This document shows positions 1 to 7,099 of a stretch of DNA of 15,660 nucleotides, piece by piece; position 1 is the first letter of the stretch, and every line of letters starts with the position of its first letter. Location of the stretch: assembly GCA_002490995.1 (NCBI GenBank), contig DKVC01000206.1, forward strand, positions 1-15,660. Reading direction: 5' to 3'. The notes beneath the pieces are model-generated. The model worked only from the letters and a program-made list of their open reading frames with translations, had not been told where the DNA came from and searched no databases. The position numbers and the translations under genes were made by a program. The stretch comes from Lachnospiraceae bacterium UBA7188. Its GTDB lineage: Bacteria > Bacillota > Clostridia > Lachnospirales > Lachnospiraceae.

Positions 1-20
1 ATTTGTAGACACTTCCTTAT
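1..20. repeat. Truncated end of a MITE-like repeat element
   Basis: The first 20 bases match 12834-12853 at 19 of 20 positions (core AGACACTTCCTTAT). At the second site this stretch is the right terminal inverted repeat of a roughly 102-bp palindromic element. The window therefore appears to open inside the right end of another copy, in the same orientation, with the rest lying upstream of base 1. A short hairpin (ATTTGTA at 1-7, TACAAAT at 22-28) covers the same place. No transposase is visible. That the match is a repeat end is inferred from the sharing of a terminus only. Confidence 0.6.
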
Positions 21-200
21 TACAAATACAACTTTACCTATAGTATACATACTTCGTCTCTAATCCGCAAGTCTTGAATGAAAAAAGAAAGTATAGCTTT
101 TTTCAAGTCTGTATAAGCTATAACTATAAACAATTCTTAATTTTCCCGCAAGTCAGATGACTGACCTGTTTTTTTATGATAAAATGAGAGACAGAAATGG

Positions 201-236
201 CACTTTACTGATATTGCCCTGCGGCACGGCAAAGTG
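201..236 (+). other. Leader hairpin ahead of the DUF3048 gene
   Basis: CACTTT at 201-206 is complementary to AAAGTG at 231-236, and TTGCC (214-218) can alternatively pair with GGCAA (228-232). The structure ends about 15 nt before the AGGAG ribosome binding site (251-255). It would lie in the 5' untranslated RNA of the lipoprotein gene. Nothing shows that it is regulatory. No convincing promoter was found for this gene: A/T-rich candidates such as TATAAA at 125-130 lack a good -35 box. Confidence 0.3.
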
Positions 237-262
237 TTCTTCCTTACTGCAGGAGATTCATT

Positions 263-1414
263 ATGAAACAGACGAAAATACTGATATTCCTTTTAACAAT
301 TTTTATAGTACTTACCGCATGCGCCCATGGAGAAGATACACCTGACCCTGTTATTCCTGAATCTGACTTCACTTCGCCTGTCATTGAAGCCTCTCCCTCC
401 AGCCTGCCAGATTCCATGCCTCCTGATATTCCAACGGAAGATGACTCACAGCCGCCCCAGGAAGGTATGGTACGCAGCAGGCTGACCAATGAATGGATAA
501 CGGAAGAAGCTGCCAGTACACGCCCCATCGCACTGATCATCCCCAATGAAAACAACGCTGTCCCTCACTATAACCTGTCCAGGGCTTCCATTCTCTACGA
601 GGCCAACGTGGAGGGACGCATGACCAGGCTGATGGCCATCTTTGAAGACTGGCTGAATCTGGAGAAAACCGGGAATATCCGCAGCCTGAGAACCTATTAT
701 GCTTACTGGGCTTTTGAGTGGGATGCTTTTCTCGTACATCTGGGCGGTCCCTTTTTCATCAATGAGCTCATTGCGGATCCGGAAACCGAGAACATTGACG
801 GCCTGCTATCATCCGATTCTGCCGCCTTCTCCCGTACCACAGACCGCTCTTCTCCCCACAATGCGTACACTGACGGTCCCAGACTTGCCAGCGTCATCAG
901 CCGCAAAGGATACTCTCTTAATGACAGGGGACTGGCGGATAAGGAGCATTTTCGTTTTGCCTCCAAAATGAATCCCAATACACTGGATCAGTACGACGCG
1001 GATGCAAAAAGCGCCATTTACATTGATATGTCGGGCTGTTACCCCCTGACCAGGTGTTACTTCGAATACAACGAGGAGGATGGGCTCTATTACCGTTCCC
1101 AGCATCTTTCCGGCGGTACAGACGGCCCCCACATCGACGCTGCTACAGGAGAACAGCTCTCTTTTAAAAATATCCTGATTCAGTACGTGAAATACGAGGA
1201 TCTGGGAGAAGGATATCTGGCCTTTCAGTGTCACGATACTACAAGCGATGGCTGGTTTTTCACCAACGGAAATGGCATACATGTGAACTGGAAAAAAGAA
1301 AGCAATTACGGCGCCACGAAATTTTACGATGACAACGGCGAAGAAATCATTCTGAATACCGGAAAAACCATGATATGCGTTGTAGAAGAAGGGGATAACT
1401 TCACTTTCCGCTGA
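263..1414 (+). CDS. DUF3048 (YerB-like) lipoprotein
   Basis: Predicted secreted lipoprotein of 383 aa and the only plus-strand gene here. The N-terminus is a type II signal peptide: a basic MKQTK start, a hydrophobic run and the lipobox LTAC, so Cys20 would be the lipidated residue. Residues about 21-75 are a Pro/Ser/Asp-rich tether. The first DUF3048 domain (about 85-220) has the family features RPIALIIPNENNAVPHYNLS and EGRMTRLMAIF, followed by IRSLRTYY. The second domain covers about 285-375. The biochemical role of the family (B. subtilis YerB) is not established; the context suggests an extracytoplasmic, envelope-linked protein. The start is well supported by AGGAG at 251-255, 7 nt upstream. 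The gene is monocistronic and converges on the HPr gene, ending at the shared hairpin at 1487-1555. Confidence 0.9.
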   Translation: MKQTKILIFLLTIFIVLTACAHGEDTPDPVIPESDFTSPVIEASPSSLPDSMPPDIPTEDDSQPPQEGMVRSRLTNEWITEEAASTRPIALIIPNENNAVPHYNLSRASILYEANVEGRMTRLMAIFEDWLNLEKTGNIRSLRTYYAYWAFEWDAFLVHLGGPFFINELIADPETENIDGLLSSDSAAFSRTTDRSSPHNAYTDGPRLASVISRKGYSLNDRGLADKEHFRFASKMNPNTLDQYDADAKSAIYIDMSGCYPLTRCYFEYNEEDGLYYRSQHLSGGTDGPHIDAATGEQLSFKNILIQYVKYEDLGEGYLAFQCHDTTSDGWFFTNGNGIHVNWKKESNYGATKFYDDNGEEIILNTGKTMICVVEEGDNFTFR

Positions 1415-1486
1415 CCGCCTGGTCTTTCTCCTCTATACAGGAATTCTGCGGAAAGCTTCTTCTGTCAATGTCTTTTATCAAAGAAA

Positions 1487-1555
1487 GGGCTGTCAGGAAA
1501 TGGCATTCGTTCACAATACATATTGTGGAAATGCGGTCATATCCCCCGACAGCCC
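1487..1555. terminator. Long-stem, probably bidirectional terminator
   Basis: GGGCTGTC (1487-1494) is perfectly complementary to GACAGCCC (1548-1555). Inside it, GCATT (1503-1507) pairs with AATGC (1530-1534), and CACAAT (1512-1517) with ATTGTG (1522-1527) around an ACAT loop, giving one long imperfect hairpin. On the plus strand the stem is followed by CTTTTTATAT, 73 nt after the DUF3048 stop codon. On the minus strand it is followed by TTTCTTTGAT, 17 nt after the HPr stop codon. The position between two convergent genes fits a shared terminator. The stem is longer than a minimal terminator, so an element-derived hairpin is also possible. Confidence 0.7.
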
Positions 1556-1571
1556 CTTTTTATATCTGATA

Positions 1572-1835
1572 TTATTCCCCAAGTCCGTTTTCAACGGCCG
1601 CTACCAATGCATGTAAAGCTTCCTCTTCATCCTCTCCCTCGCAGGTAAATGTAATTTCGTCGCCGCTTTTCACACATGCGCCCAGGACACTCAACACACT
1701 TTTGGCATTCGCCGTACCATCCCGAAACTGAAATGTAATCAATGATTTAAACTGCATTGCTTCCTTACACAGAATTCCTGCCGGCCTGAGATGCAAGCCA
1801 GTGGGATTCTTAATCACAACTTTCTGACTTACCAT
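1572..1835 (-). CDS. ptsH: HPr family phosphocarrier protein (PTS)
   Basis: Small phosphocarrier protein of 87 aa, the usual HPr size. In the sugar phosphotransferase system HPr takes phosphate from PEP via enzyme I on a histidine and passes it to EIIA domains. The conserved motif NPTGLHLRPAG is present with His15 at the expected position. Ser46 in NAKSVLSVLGA is in the position phosphorylated by HPr kinase in Firmicutes, which allows a role in CcpA-type catabolite control. The start at 1835 is chosen over the longer frame from 1889 because it restores canonical numbering and has GGAGG (complement of 1844-1848) 8 nt upstream. There is no adjacent enzyme I gene, so the gene stands alone downstream of glmM, with its own probable promoter. 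A Crh-like protein is excluded by His15. Confidence 0.93.
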   Translation of the reverse strand: MVSQKVVIKNPTGLHLRPAGILCKEAMQFKSLITFQFRDGTANAKSVLSVLGACVKSGDEITFTCEGEDEEEALHALVAAVENGLGE

Positions 1836-1939
1836 TTTATCTACCTCCAATTTGTTTTTCCCTGTCACTGCCGCAGCATATTTCCGCAAACCCTTCGCTG
1901 TGAGCCGTAACCTCTCCCCAAAAATGTACCTTCTCTTTT

Positions 1940-1968
1940 AGAATACCATGACTCCATGGTAAATACAA
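1940..1968 (-). promoter_or_regulatory. Candidate ptsH promoter with palindromic spacer
   Basis: Read on the minus strand: -35-like TTGTAT (complement of 1963-1968), a 17-bp spacer, then -10-like TATTCT (complement of 1940-1945) preceded by TG one base away, an extended -10. Within the spacer and touching the -10 box, ACCATG (1945-1950) and CATGGT (1955-1960) form a perfect 6-bp inverted repeat around 4 bases. The start codon is about 105 nt downstream. The box matches are only moderate. The dyad could be an operator, but no regulator can be named from sequence. Confidence 0.45.
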
Positions 1969-2023
1969 GCTTAAAATGCATCCAAATAAAATCTGAACAG
2001 ATATGAACCAGATACAGCAAATA

Positions 2024-3373
2024 TTAAAACATGATGTCCTGAATCAGGTTTGCCAGTTTTTCCGCCTCCTGCCTTATCACCTGGCTGTCCTTGCCCTCTA
2101 TCATGACACGCACCAGCGGTTCCGTACCGGATGGCCTGATCAGCACTCTCCCTTCGCCGGCAAACTTCTCCTCCAGCTTCCGGATGGCTTCCGCAATTTC
2201 CGGATACTCCAAGTACTTATCCTTCTTATGATTGGCAACACTGGCATTGACCAGCGCCTGCGGAAGGACCTCCATAATACCTGCCAGCTCGGACAGGCTC
2301 TTTCCCGTATCCACTATCACCTGAAGCAGATGCAGCGCGCTGAGCAGGCCGTCTCCCGTGGTATTCTCATCCAGGAAAATGATATGCCCCGACTGCTCAC
2401 CGCCCAGGCTGGCTCCGATTTCCTTCATACGCTCCAGCACATATCTGTCACCCACTTTTGTCTGCTCTATCGTAAGCCCACGCTCTCTCCCCATCAGGAA
2501 AAAGCCCAGGTTGCTCATAATGGTAGCCACAATGGTATCCTTCTTCAGCTTTCCTTTGTCCCGCATGTAATTGCCTACAATCGCCATAATCTGGTCCCCG
2601 TCTACAATTTCTCCATGCTCATCTACCGCCAGCAGTCTGTCAGCGTCACCGTCAAACGCGAGTCCAAGATCGGCTTTCTCATATACTACTCTGGCCTGCA
2701 GCTCTGCCATATGTGTGGAGCCGCAGTTGGAATTGATGTTCGTGCCGTCAGGATTATTGTGGATTGCAACAACCGATGCCCCCAGCTCCTTCAGGGCTTC
2801 CACCGAAGTGTAATAAGCCGCACCTTCCGCACAGTCCACAACAATCCTGATTCCGTCCAGATCTATCGGAACCGATTGAATCACATGATTGACATACTCC
2901 TCCCTTGCATCGGTACGGTACTTGACCTTGCCCACCGCCGTACCCGTGGGAAACGTGATATCGGGCATATCATTGCGGATCAGGTCCTCAATTTCATCCT
3001 CCAGCGCGTCCGGCAGCTTATAACCATTTCCGTCAAAGAATTTTATCCCGTTAAATTCCACCGGATTATGGGATGCAGAAATCACCACCCCCGCATCTAC
3101 CTTATATTTCTGTGTCAGGTACGCCACCGCAGGAGTGGGCAGCACACCCACATATACGCAGTTCGCTCCCACGGAACATGCACCCGCCATCAATGCGTTG
3201 GCCAGCATGTCACCCGATATCCTGGTGTCACAGCCCACCATAATAGTAGGTTTATGGGCTTTTTCCTTTGTCAGTACATAAGCGCCTGCCTGCCCCAGCT
3301 GCATGGCTAACACAGGTGAAAGCTCTTCATTCGCAATTCCTCTCACACCGTCCGTTCCAAATAATCTGGCCAT
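2024..3373 (-). CDS. glmM: Phosphoglucosamine mutase
   Basis: Cytoplasmic enzyme of 449 aa that converts glucosamine-6-phosphate to glucosamine-1-phosphate on the way to UDP-GlcNAc for peptidoglycan. All alpha-D-phosphohexomutase signatures are visible: the N-terminal FGTDGVRG, the phosphoserine loop ISASHNP with catalytic Ser101, the magnesium loop DGDADR (Asp241, Asp243, Asp245), the sugar-binding GGEQSGH (about 324-330) and the phosphate-binding RPSGTEP (about 413-419). The length is normal and the reading frame intact. Only 2 nt separate the ybbR stop codon from this ATG, and the ribosome binding site (GAGGA) lies inside the end of ybbR, so translational coupling is likely. It is the last gene of the conserved cdaA-ybbR-glmM operon. 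Downstream there is only a weak hairpin before T-rich sequence, with no clear terminator. Confidence 0.97.
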   Translation of the reverse strand: MARLFGTDGVRGIANEELSPVLAMQLGQAGAYVLTKEKAHKPTIMVGCDTRISGDMLANALMAGACSVGANCVYVGVLPTPAVAYLTQKYKVDAGVVISASHNPVEFNGIKFFDGNGYKLPDALEDEIEDLIRNDMPDITFPTGTAVGKVKYRTDAREEYVNHVIQSVPIDLDGIRIVVDCAEGAAYYTSVEALKELGASVVAIHNNPDGTNINSNCGSTHMAELQARVVYEKADLGLAFDGDADRLLAVDEHGEIVDGDQIMAIVGNYMRDKGKLKKDTIVATIMSNLGFFLMGRERGLTIEQTKVGDRYVLERMKEIGASLGGEQSGHIIFLDENTTGDGLLSALHLLQVIVDTGKSLSELAGIMEVLPQALVNASVANHKKDKYLEYPEIAEAIRKLEEKFAGEGRVLIRPSGTEPLVRVMIEGKDSQVIRQEAEKLANLIQDIMF

Positions 3374-3375
3374 TT

Positions 3376-4701
3376 CTATTCCTCATCCTCCTCATCTATC
3401 CTTGAAATTGTTACCCTTGCGGAAATTTCATTTTCGATGGCAACATTCCCTGGAAGCTCAAATACTATCGGAATCTCATAGTTTCCTTCCCTTAATTCGC
3501 TCATGTTCTGTTCCTGCATCCATGCACCGATATCCAATGTACCCTGCACTGTGCTCTGTTCAACCGCAGACACAGCATGATCCAGTCCTGAAATCCGCAG
3601 TCTGTAGGTCAGCTGGCCTTCGCCGAACTCCAGTTCAAATCCTTCCGGCAGATTCGCCACGGAAACATTTCTGCCCGAAATCGTCAATGTCCGTTCCACG
3701 CTTGGTTCAATGTGTACTATGGCGTTTATTTTCCCGTTGAAATTACTGTCTGCGAAACGGATTCCGCTGTCCAGATAAGGCCTGAGAAGAATGCTTCTCT
3801 CCTCATCCTCACTCTCCCCGGTAATATCTATCGTAACGCTGACTTTATTGACATCCGCCAGAGCCGATGCCGTACCGGCCAGCACTACAGTGGAAGGCTC
3901 ACATTCCACCACCCCCGTCATCAGATATCCTTCCGCCGGCGTTCCTGTAGCCAGCGCTTCAACAGGAACCTCTTTCATGGCATATATGGTCACCTCCACA
4001 TGCATACTGTCTGCGTTCCTTATAATATCCGTGTCGTCAATCAGATTGCCCTCACTATCGTAAAAGCGGATTTCCGCATTTCCTGACACATTATCCGTCG
4101 CGCCGCTTACATCCATCTCAATCCCGGCATGGTCAACCCGGCTGATCACAGACTCCGGGCCGCTGATTACCATTCTGGTATCGTCACTTACTATGCTGTA
4201 AACCATGTACCCTTCCGCTACTTCTCCCACCGTATTCCGTTTAATGTTCACCCATTTGCTCGCCTTATCCTCCACCTTCAGGCGCACGACATCCGGATTA
4301 CTTGTAATGCTGCTGATTTCTACCGCATTGTTCAGCAGACTGCAGTTAATGGCAATGGTATTCACCTCCGTAAGCCGGCTCACATCCGCCTCCGCGATGA
4401 TATCGGAAGAACGGAGCTGATTGATGACCTTCCTGGGAGCCTCCACAGTGACGCGGACTTTATCCGAATTGTCCTGTACTTCATACAGCTTATCTTCACT
4501 GTCCAGAAGTTCCGTATTTACCAGGTTCACAGTGATGCCGGAAAAGGTCACGGAATCCTTGGGATTGCTGATCATAACCACTGCAAACCAGATGACTACA
4601 GCCAGGAATATGGAAACCAGCTTCAACCCAAGATTATTCAGCAGTTTCTTTCCCATCTTTTGCCTTGCCTTTTCCTTTACGCCTGTGCCTTCCTTTTGCA
4701 T
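3376..4701 (-). CDS. ybbR: YbbR-domain protein, CdaA regulator (CdaR-like)
   Basis: Membrane-anchored protein of about 441 aa. A single transmembrane segment (LGLKLVSIFLAVVIWFAVVM) is followed by a long extracytoplasmic part made of about four YbbR-like beta-rich repeats. In Firmicutes the homologue (CdaR/YbbR) binds and modulates CdaA, the diadenylate cyclase encoded just upstream; that role is carried over from the family. The frame overlaps the 3' end of cdaA. Three starts are possible: 4713 (poorly spaced GGAAG), 4701 (GGAG 6 nt upstream, chosen) and 4656 (closest to the usual MGKKLLNNLGLKL family start, with AAGG 6 nt upstream). The C-terminus is acidic (ISRIDEEDEE). No broken or missing domain was noticed. 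Confidence 0.9.
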   Translation of the reverse strand: MQKEGTGVKEKARQKMGKKLLNNLGLKLVSIFLAVVIWFAVVMISNPKDSVTFSGITVNLVNTELLDSEDKLYEVQDNSDKVRVTVEAPRKVINQLRSSDIIAEADVSRLTEVNTIAINCSLLNNAVEISSITSNPDVVRLKVEDKASKWVNIKRNTVGEVAEGYMVYSIVSDDTRMVISGPESVISRVDHAGIEMDVSGATDNVSGNAEIRFYDSEGNLIDDTDIIRNADSMHVEVTIYAMKEVPVEALATGTPAEGYLMTGVVECEPSTVVLAGTASALADVNKVSVTIDITGESEDEERSILLRPYLDSGIRFADSNFNGKINAIVHIEPSVERTLTISGRNVSVANLPEGFELEFGEGQLTYRLRISGLDHAVSAVEQSTVQGTLDIGAWMQEQNMSELREGNYEIPIVFELPGNVAIENEISARVTISRIDEEDEE

Positions 4702-5530
4702 CTTCTTCTCCATTCATATTCATAATCTTCCGCATTTTTTCCTTCAGTGTCTCAGCGTTCAGATGCCGCATCAGCTCACCCTCATAAGCAATGCTGATAC
4801 CACCCGTCTCTTCGGACACAATCAGAGTCAGAGAATCCGTGACCTCTGACACCCCCACTCCCGCCCGGTGCCGTGTTCCCAGATCCTTGCTCAGTCCCAG
4901 GTTATCGGACAACGGCAGATAGCAGGTGGCATATGTCACCCGGTTACCCCGCACAATCACCGCGCCGTCATGAAGCGGCGTGTTATGTTCAAAAATGTTG
5001 ATCAGCAGCTGGCTGGTGATGATTCCGTCCACCTCGATCCCCGTCCGCTCATAATCTTTCAGGGATTCCGTCCTCTCAATTACAATAAGGGCGCCGGTCT
5101 TCACTTTCCCCATCTCCACACAGGCCTTTGTAATCTCATTCAGAGATTTTTCGGAAAAAACATCCTCTTTCTTATTCGATGAACCTGAAAAACCGATGGA
5201 CGGCAGGAAGTTCTTCTCTCCCAACAGTTCCAGCGCCTGGCGGAGCTCCGGCTGCAGTACCACGATAATCGCCGTGACGGCAAAGCTCAGCACATTCTGG
5301 GTTATCCATACGATATTGTCCATCTTCATAACATTTACAACCACAAGAAATGCGAAGATGACGATAAGTCCCTTCAGCATCCGCCATGATCTGGTTGTCT
5401 TCATCCATGCCAGAATATAATACACAAGAAATGCGATGATCAGTATCTCAAACACATCGAACAAATCTACCGTATTAGCATATGTTCTGACATCCTTCAA
5501 ATATTCATTTACTGTTTCAACCCACTGCAT
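4634..5530 (-). CDS. cdaA: Diadenylate cyclase CdaA (c-di-AMP synthase)
   Basis: Membrane-bound cyclase making cyclic di-AMP from two ATP, a messenger controlling potassium and osmolyte transport and cell-wall homeostasis. Three N-terminal hydrophobic segments (about residues 25-41, 53-68 and 75-92 from the ATG) precede a DisA_N/DAC domain with the two catalytic signatures HDGAVIV (DGA at about 188-190) and GTRHRAGVG (RHR at about 220-222). The tail is Lys/Arg/Gly-rich and cytoplasmic. The ATG at 5530 is preferred; an in-frame GTG at 5545 adds five residues. Neither has a strong ribosome binding site, the best being a GTGGG about 10 nt before the ATG. First gene of the cdaA-ybbR-glmM operon. 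The upstream 211 bp is filled with tandem palindromic repeats that may contain its promoter. Confidence 0.96.
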   Translation of the reverse strand: MQWVETVNEYLKDVRTYANTVDLFDVFEILIIAFLVYYILAWMKTTRSWRMLKGLIVIFAFLVVVNVMKMDNIVWITQNVLSFAVTAIIVVLQPELRQALELLGEKNFLPSIGFSGSSNKKEDVFSEKSLNEITKACVEMGKVKTGALIVIERTESLKDYERTGIEVDGIITSQLLINIFEHNTPLHDGAVIVRGNRVTYATCYLPLSDNLGLSKDLGTRHRAGVGVSEVTDSLTLIVSEETGGISIAYEGELMRHLNAETLKEKMRKIMNMNGEEDAKGRHRRKGKGKAKDGKETAE

Positions 5531-5554
5531 TTTAACCAGTCCCACTCTTCATTC

Positions 5555-5755
5555 TATACTCGTGAGCGCCTTCCTTTCCCATTTCCTGTCACACATACAG
5601 AAGCGCTCATTCATTATACATCCCACTTCTCATCTGTTTCAGGCCATGCGCATATACTCGTGAGCGCCTTCCTTTGCCATTCTTTTATTCTGAATCGCAG
5701 AAGCGCTCACCCGTTTTACATTTGCGTTGGCAAATGTTTCTGATCGCGAGTATAT
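5555..5755. repeat. Two tandem ~100-bp palindromic repeats upstream of cdaA
   Basis: Copy A (about 5555-5652) and copy B (about 5653-5755) are head-to-tail direct repeats offset by 98-100 bp. The first 23 bases of each (5555-5577 and 5653-5675) are identical, then blocks AGAAGCGCTCA, TACAT and TGTTTC recur at the same spacing. Each has an inner hairpin TGAGCGC...GCGCTCA (5563-5569/5603-5609 and 5661-5667/5703-5709). Copy B also has a perfect 8-bp hairpin (ACATTTGC 5718-5725, GCAAATGT 5730-5737) and a 9-bp closing stem, ATATACTCG (5652-5660) with CGAGTATAT (5747-5755), so it can fold as a three-way junction. Copy A has lost the outer and second stems. The array begins 2 bp after the stop codon of the upstream membrane-protein gene. 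Origin unknown. Confidence 0.85.
5613..5642 (-). promoter_or_regulatory. Candidate cdaA promoter inside repeat copy A
   Basis: On the minus strand, TATAAT (complement of 5613-5618) is a consensus -10 box. CTGAAA (complement of 5637-5642), 18 bp upstream, matches four of six -35 positions. Transcription would start near 5606, leaving a leader of about 75 nt that contains the inner hairpin of copy A, before the cdaA ATG. In copy B the equivalent -10 is TAAAAC, so the promoter is specific to copy A. Inferred from sequence only. Confidence 0.45.
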
Positions 5756-5756
5756 A

Positions 5757-7052
5757 TTATGGCCATTCGTCTTCGTCAAAATTTTCCTGTAAATCAGCCG
5801 CTCTTCCAATGGTAACGCTGCGCCCCTGAGTATGTCCCGTATTTCTGACAATATTTCTGCCCGACGCGGTCCTCTCTGTAGTCATGGTTCTCGTCCCCTG
5901 ACGCCCGTTTCCATTCTGCGCGCCTCTCTGTGCAGCTCCGTTCCCACCGCCCTGACGGACATTTCCGCCTGTAACGCCACGCTCCGTTGTCACTGTCCTT
6001 CCGCTCTGGCGGGTGTTTCCGGCCGGCACGGACCGCTCTGTAGTCACCGTTCTGCTTCCCCGGCGCCCGCTTCCCGCCGCATAATAAGAATCGTCTTCCC
6101 CGGTGCTTCCCTCCGCTTCTCTGACCCTCTGGGAGTTAATACGCTTTACAGTCCTTGTCTGCATGGAAACTGCCATCTTCGGAACCGCTTTCACATAATA
6201 ATAATATTCGTCATCCTCAAACTGCACTTTCTCCGTTCTGCTGTAATCCACGCAAAAGCGGAAAAACTCAATTACCTTTGCCACCACAATAGCAAGAAGT
6301 GAACCGAGCAGTACGCTCCCCACTGAGAGATTAATGTCGTAATACAGATCTCCCACCAGAAGCACTACGATATTCACCATGGCTCCTGCAATCATGGCAA
6401 TCGTCCATGCATAATTCACGGACATCCTGCGGATCAGATAAACCGTCAATACCGTAATGGCAAAGGCCGCAATGATTACCAGCATCGCTTTATTGGCAAG
6501 AAAGCTCTCCACCAGCATACGGATTTTCGCCAGAGCTTCTTCATCTCCCATCGTCCTGATGTTGGGAGCGCTTTCCGAGACAAGCTGAAGCAGGTAATAA
6601 ACCGCTACGCCGCATCCTACAGATACTGCCGAGGAAGGCGCACAGAGCAGGCCCACCGCAATCGGAATTACGTACGGTATCTTCAATGCACATAAAAGGG
6701 GGGTAACTACCACTACAAGGGAATCCTTGGGACTAAAGCGGAAAAACAGCAGATACATAATCAGATACACGCACAATCCAACCAGCGCCACCTCCAGGGA
6801 AAGCGCATACATATGCATCAGACTGAATACTGCCCCCAGTAAAACGATAATCCCCAGCGGCAGAAAGGAACATGCCAGCGCTGCAATCAGTACGATTCCC
6901 ATATCATCAAGAAGTGCCATATAACCCATTCTGCTGTTTAAAGTGTTAAACGTAATAAACGCCAGCAGAAACTTCACGATAGGAATGATGAATACATCGC
7001 TTTTACTGTATATCAGCTTTAGTCTTTCTTTCATTTCCAGTAAAACTGTCAT
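5757..7052 (-). CDS. Uncharacterised polytopic membrane protein with Arg/Gly/Thr repeat tail
   Basis: Function not recognised. The 431-aa protein has two parts. Residues about 20-270 carry multiple hydrophobic segments (for example 21-36, 52-75, 84-104, 111-122, 126-140, 143-158, 188-207, 214-234 and 243-262), consistent with an integral membrane protein. A probable cytoplasmic segment follows, with an acidic/aromatic patch (QFEDDEYYYYVKAVPKM, about 277-293). Residues about 328-416 are low-complexity, rich in Gly, Arg, Thr, Asn and Gln, with repeats of TVTTER or TMTTER at about 335, 353 and 389. The C-terminus is acidic (ENFDEDEWP). The start is supported by GGAGG (complement of 7058-7062) 5 nt upstream. 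It follows the 130-aa membrane protein gene by 47 nt, and probably shares its transcript and yvyF's. It resembles hypothetical proteins I associate with Lachnospiraceae; a cell-surface or flagellar link is only a context guess. Confidence 0.8.
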   Translation of the reverse strand: MTVLLEMKERLKLIYSKSDVFIIPIVKFLLAFITFNTLNSRMGYMALLDDMGIVLIAALACSFLPLGIIVLLGAVFSLMHMYALSLEVALVGLCVYLIMYLLFFRFSPKDSLVVVVTPLLCALKIPYVIPIAVGLLCAPSSAVSVGCGVAVYYLLQLVSESAPNIRTMGDEEALAKIRMLVESFLANKAMLVIIAAFAITVLTVYLIRRMSVNYAWTIAMIAGAMVNIVVLLVGDLYYDINLSVGSVLLGSLLAIVVAKVIEFFRFCVDYSRTEKVQFEDDEYYYYVKAVPKMAVSMQTRTVKRINSQRVREAEGSTGEDDSYYAAGSGRRGSRTVTTERSVPAGNTRQSGRTVTTERGVTGGNVRQGGGNGAAQRGAQNGNGRQGTRTMTTERTASGRNIVRNTGHTQGRSVTIGRAADLQENFDEDEWP

Positions 7053-7099
7053 TGTGACCTCCGGCCGGGTATTTCCCCGAAAGCTTCCCCGCTCCCGGG

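Noticed and set aside
809..1282. 157-codon minus-strand ORF
   Set aside because: Antisense to the DUF3048 lipoprotein gene and without any family resemblance.
2003..3310. 435-codon plus-strand ORF
   Set aside because: Lies wholly antisense to glmM, which has complete catalytic motifs; the product is His/Arg/Cys-rich with no recognisable fold and no ribosome binding site.
4129..4725. 198-codon plus-strand ORF
   Set aside because: Antisense to ybbR and rich in His/Arg; treated as a shadow.
5639..5851. 70-codon minus-strand ORF across the cdaA upstream repeats
   Set aside because: Overlaps the 3' end of the membrane protein gene in another frame and is made of palindromic repeat sequence; no good SD.
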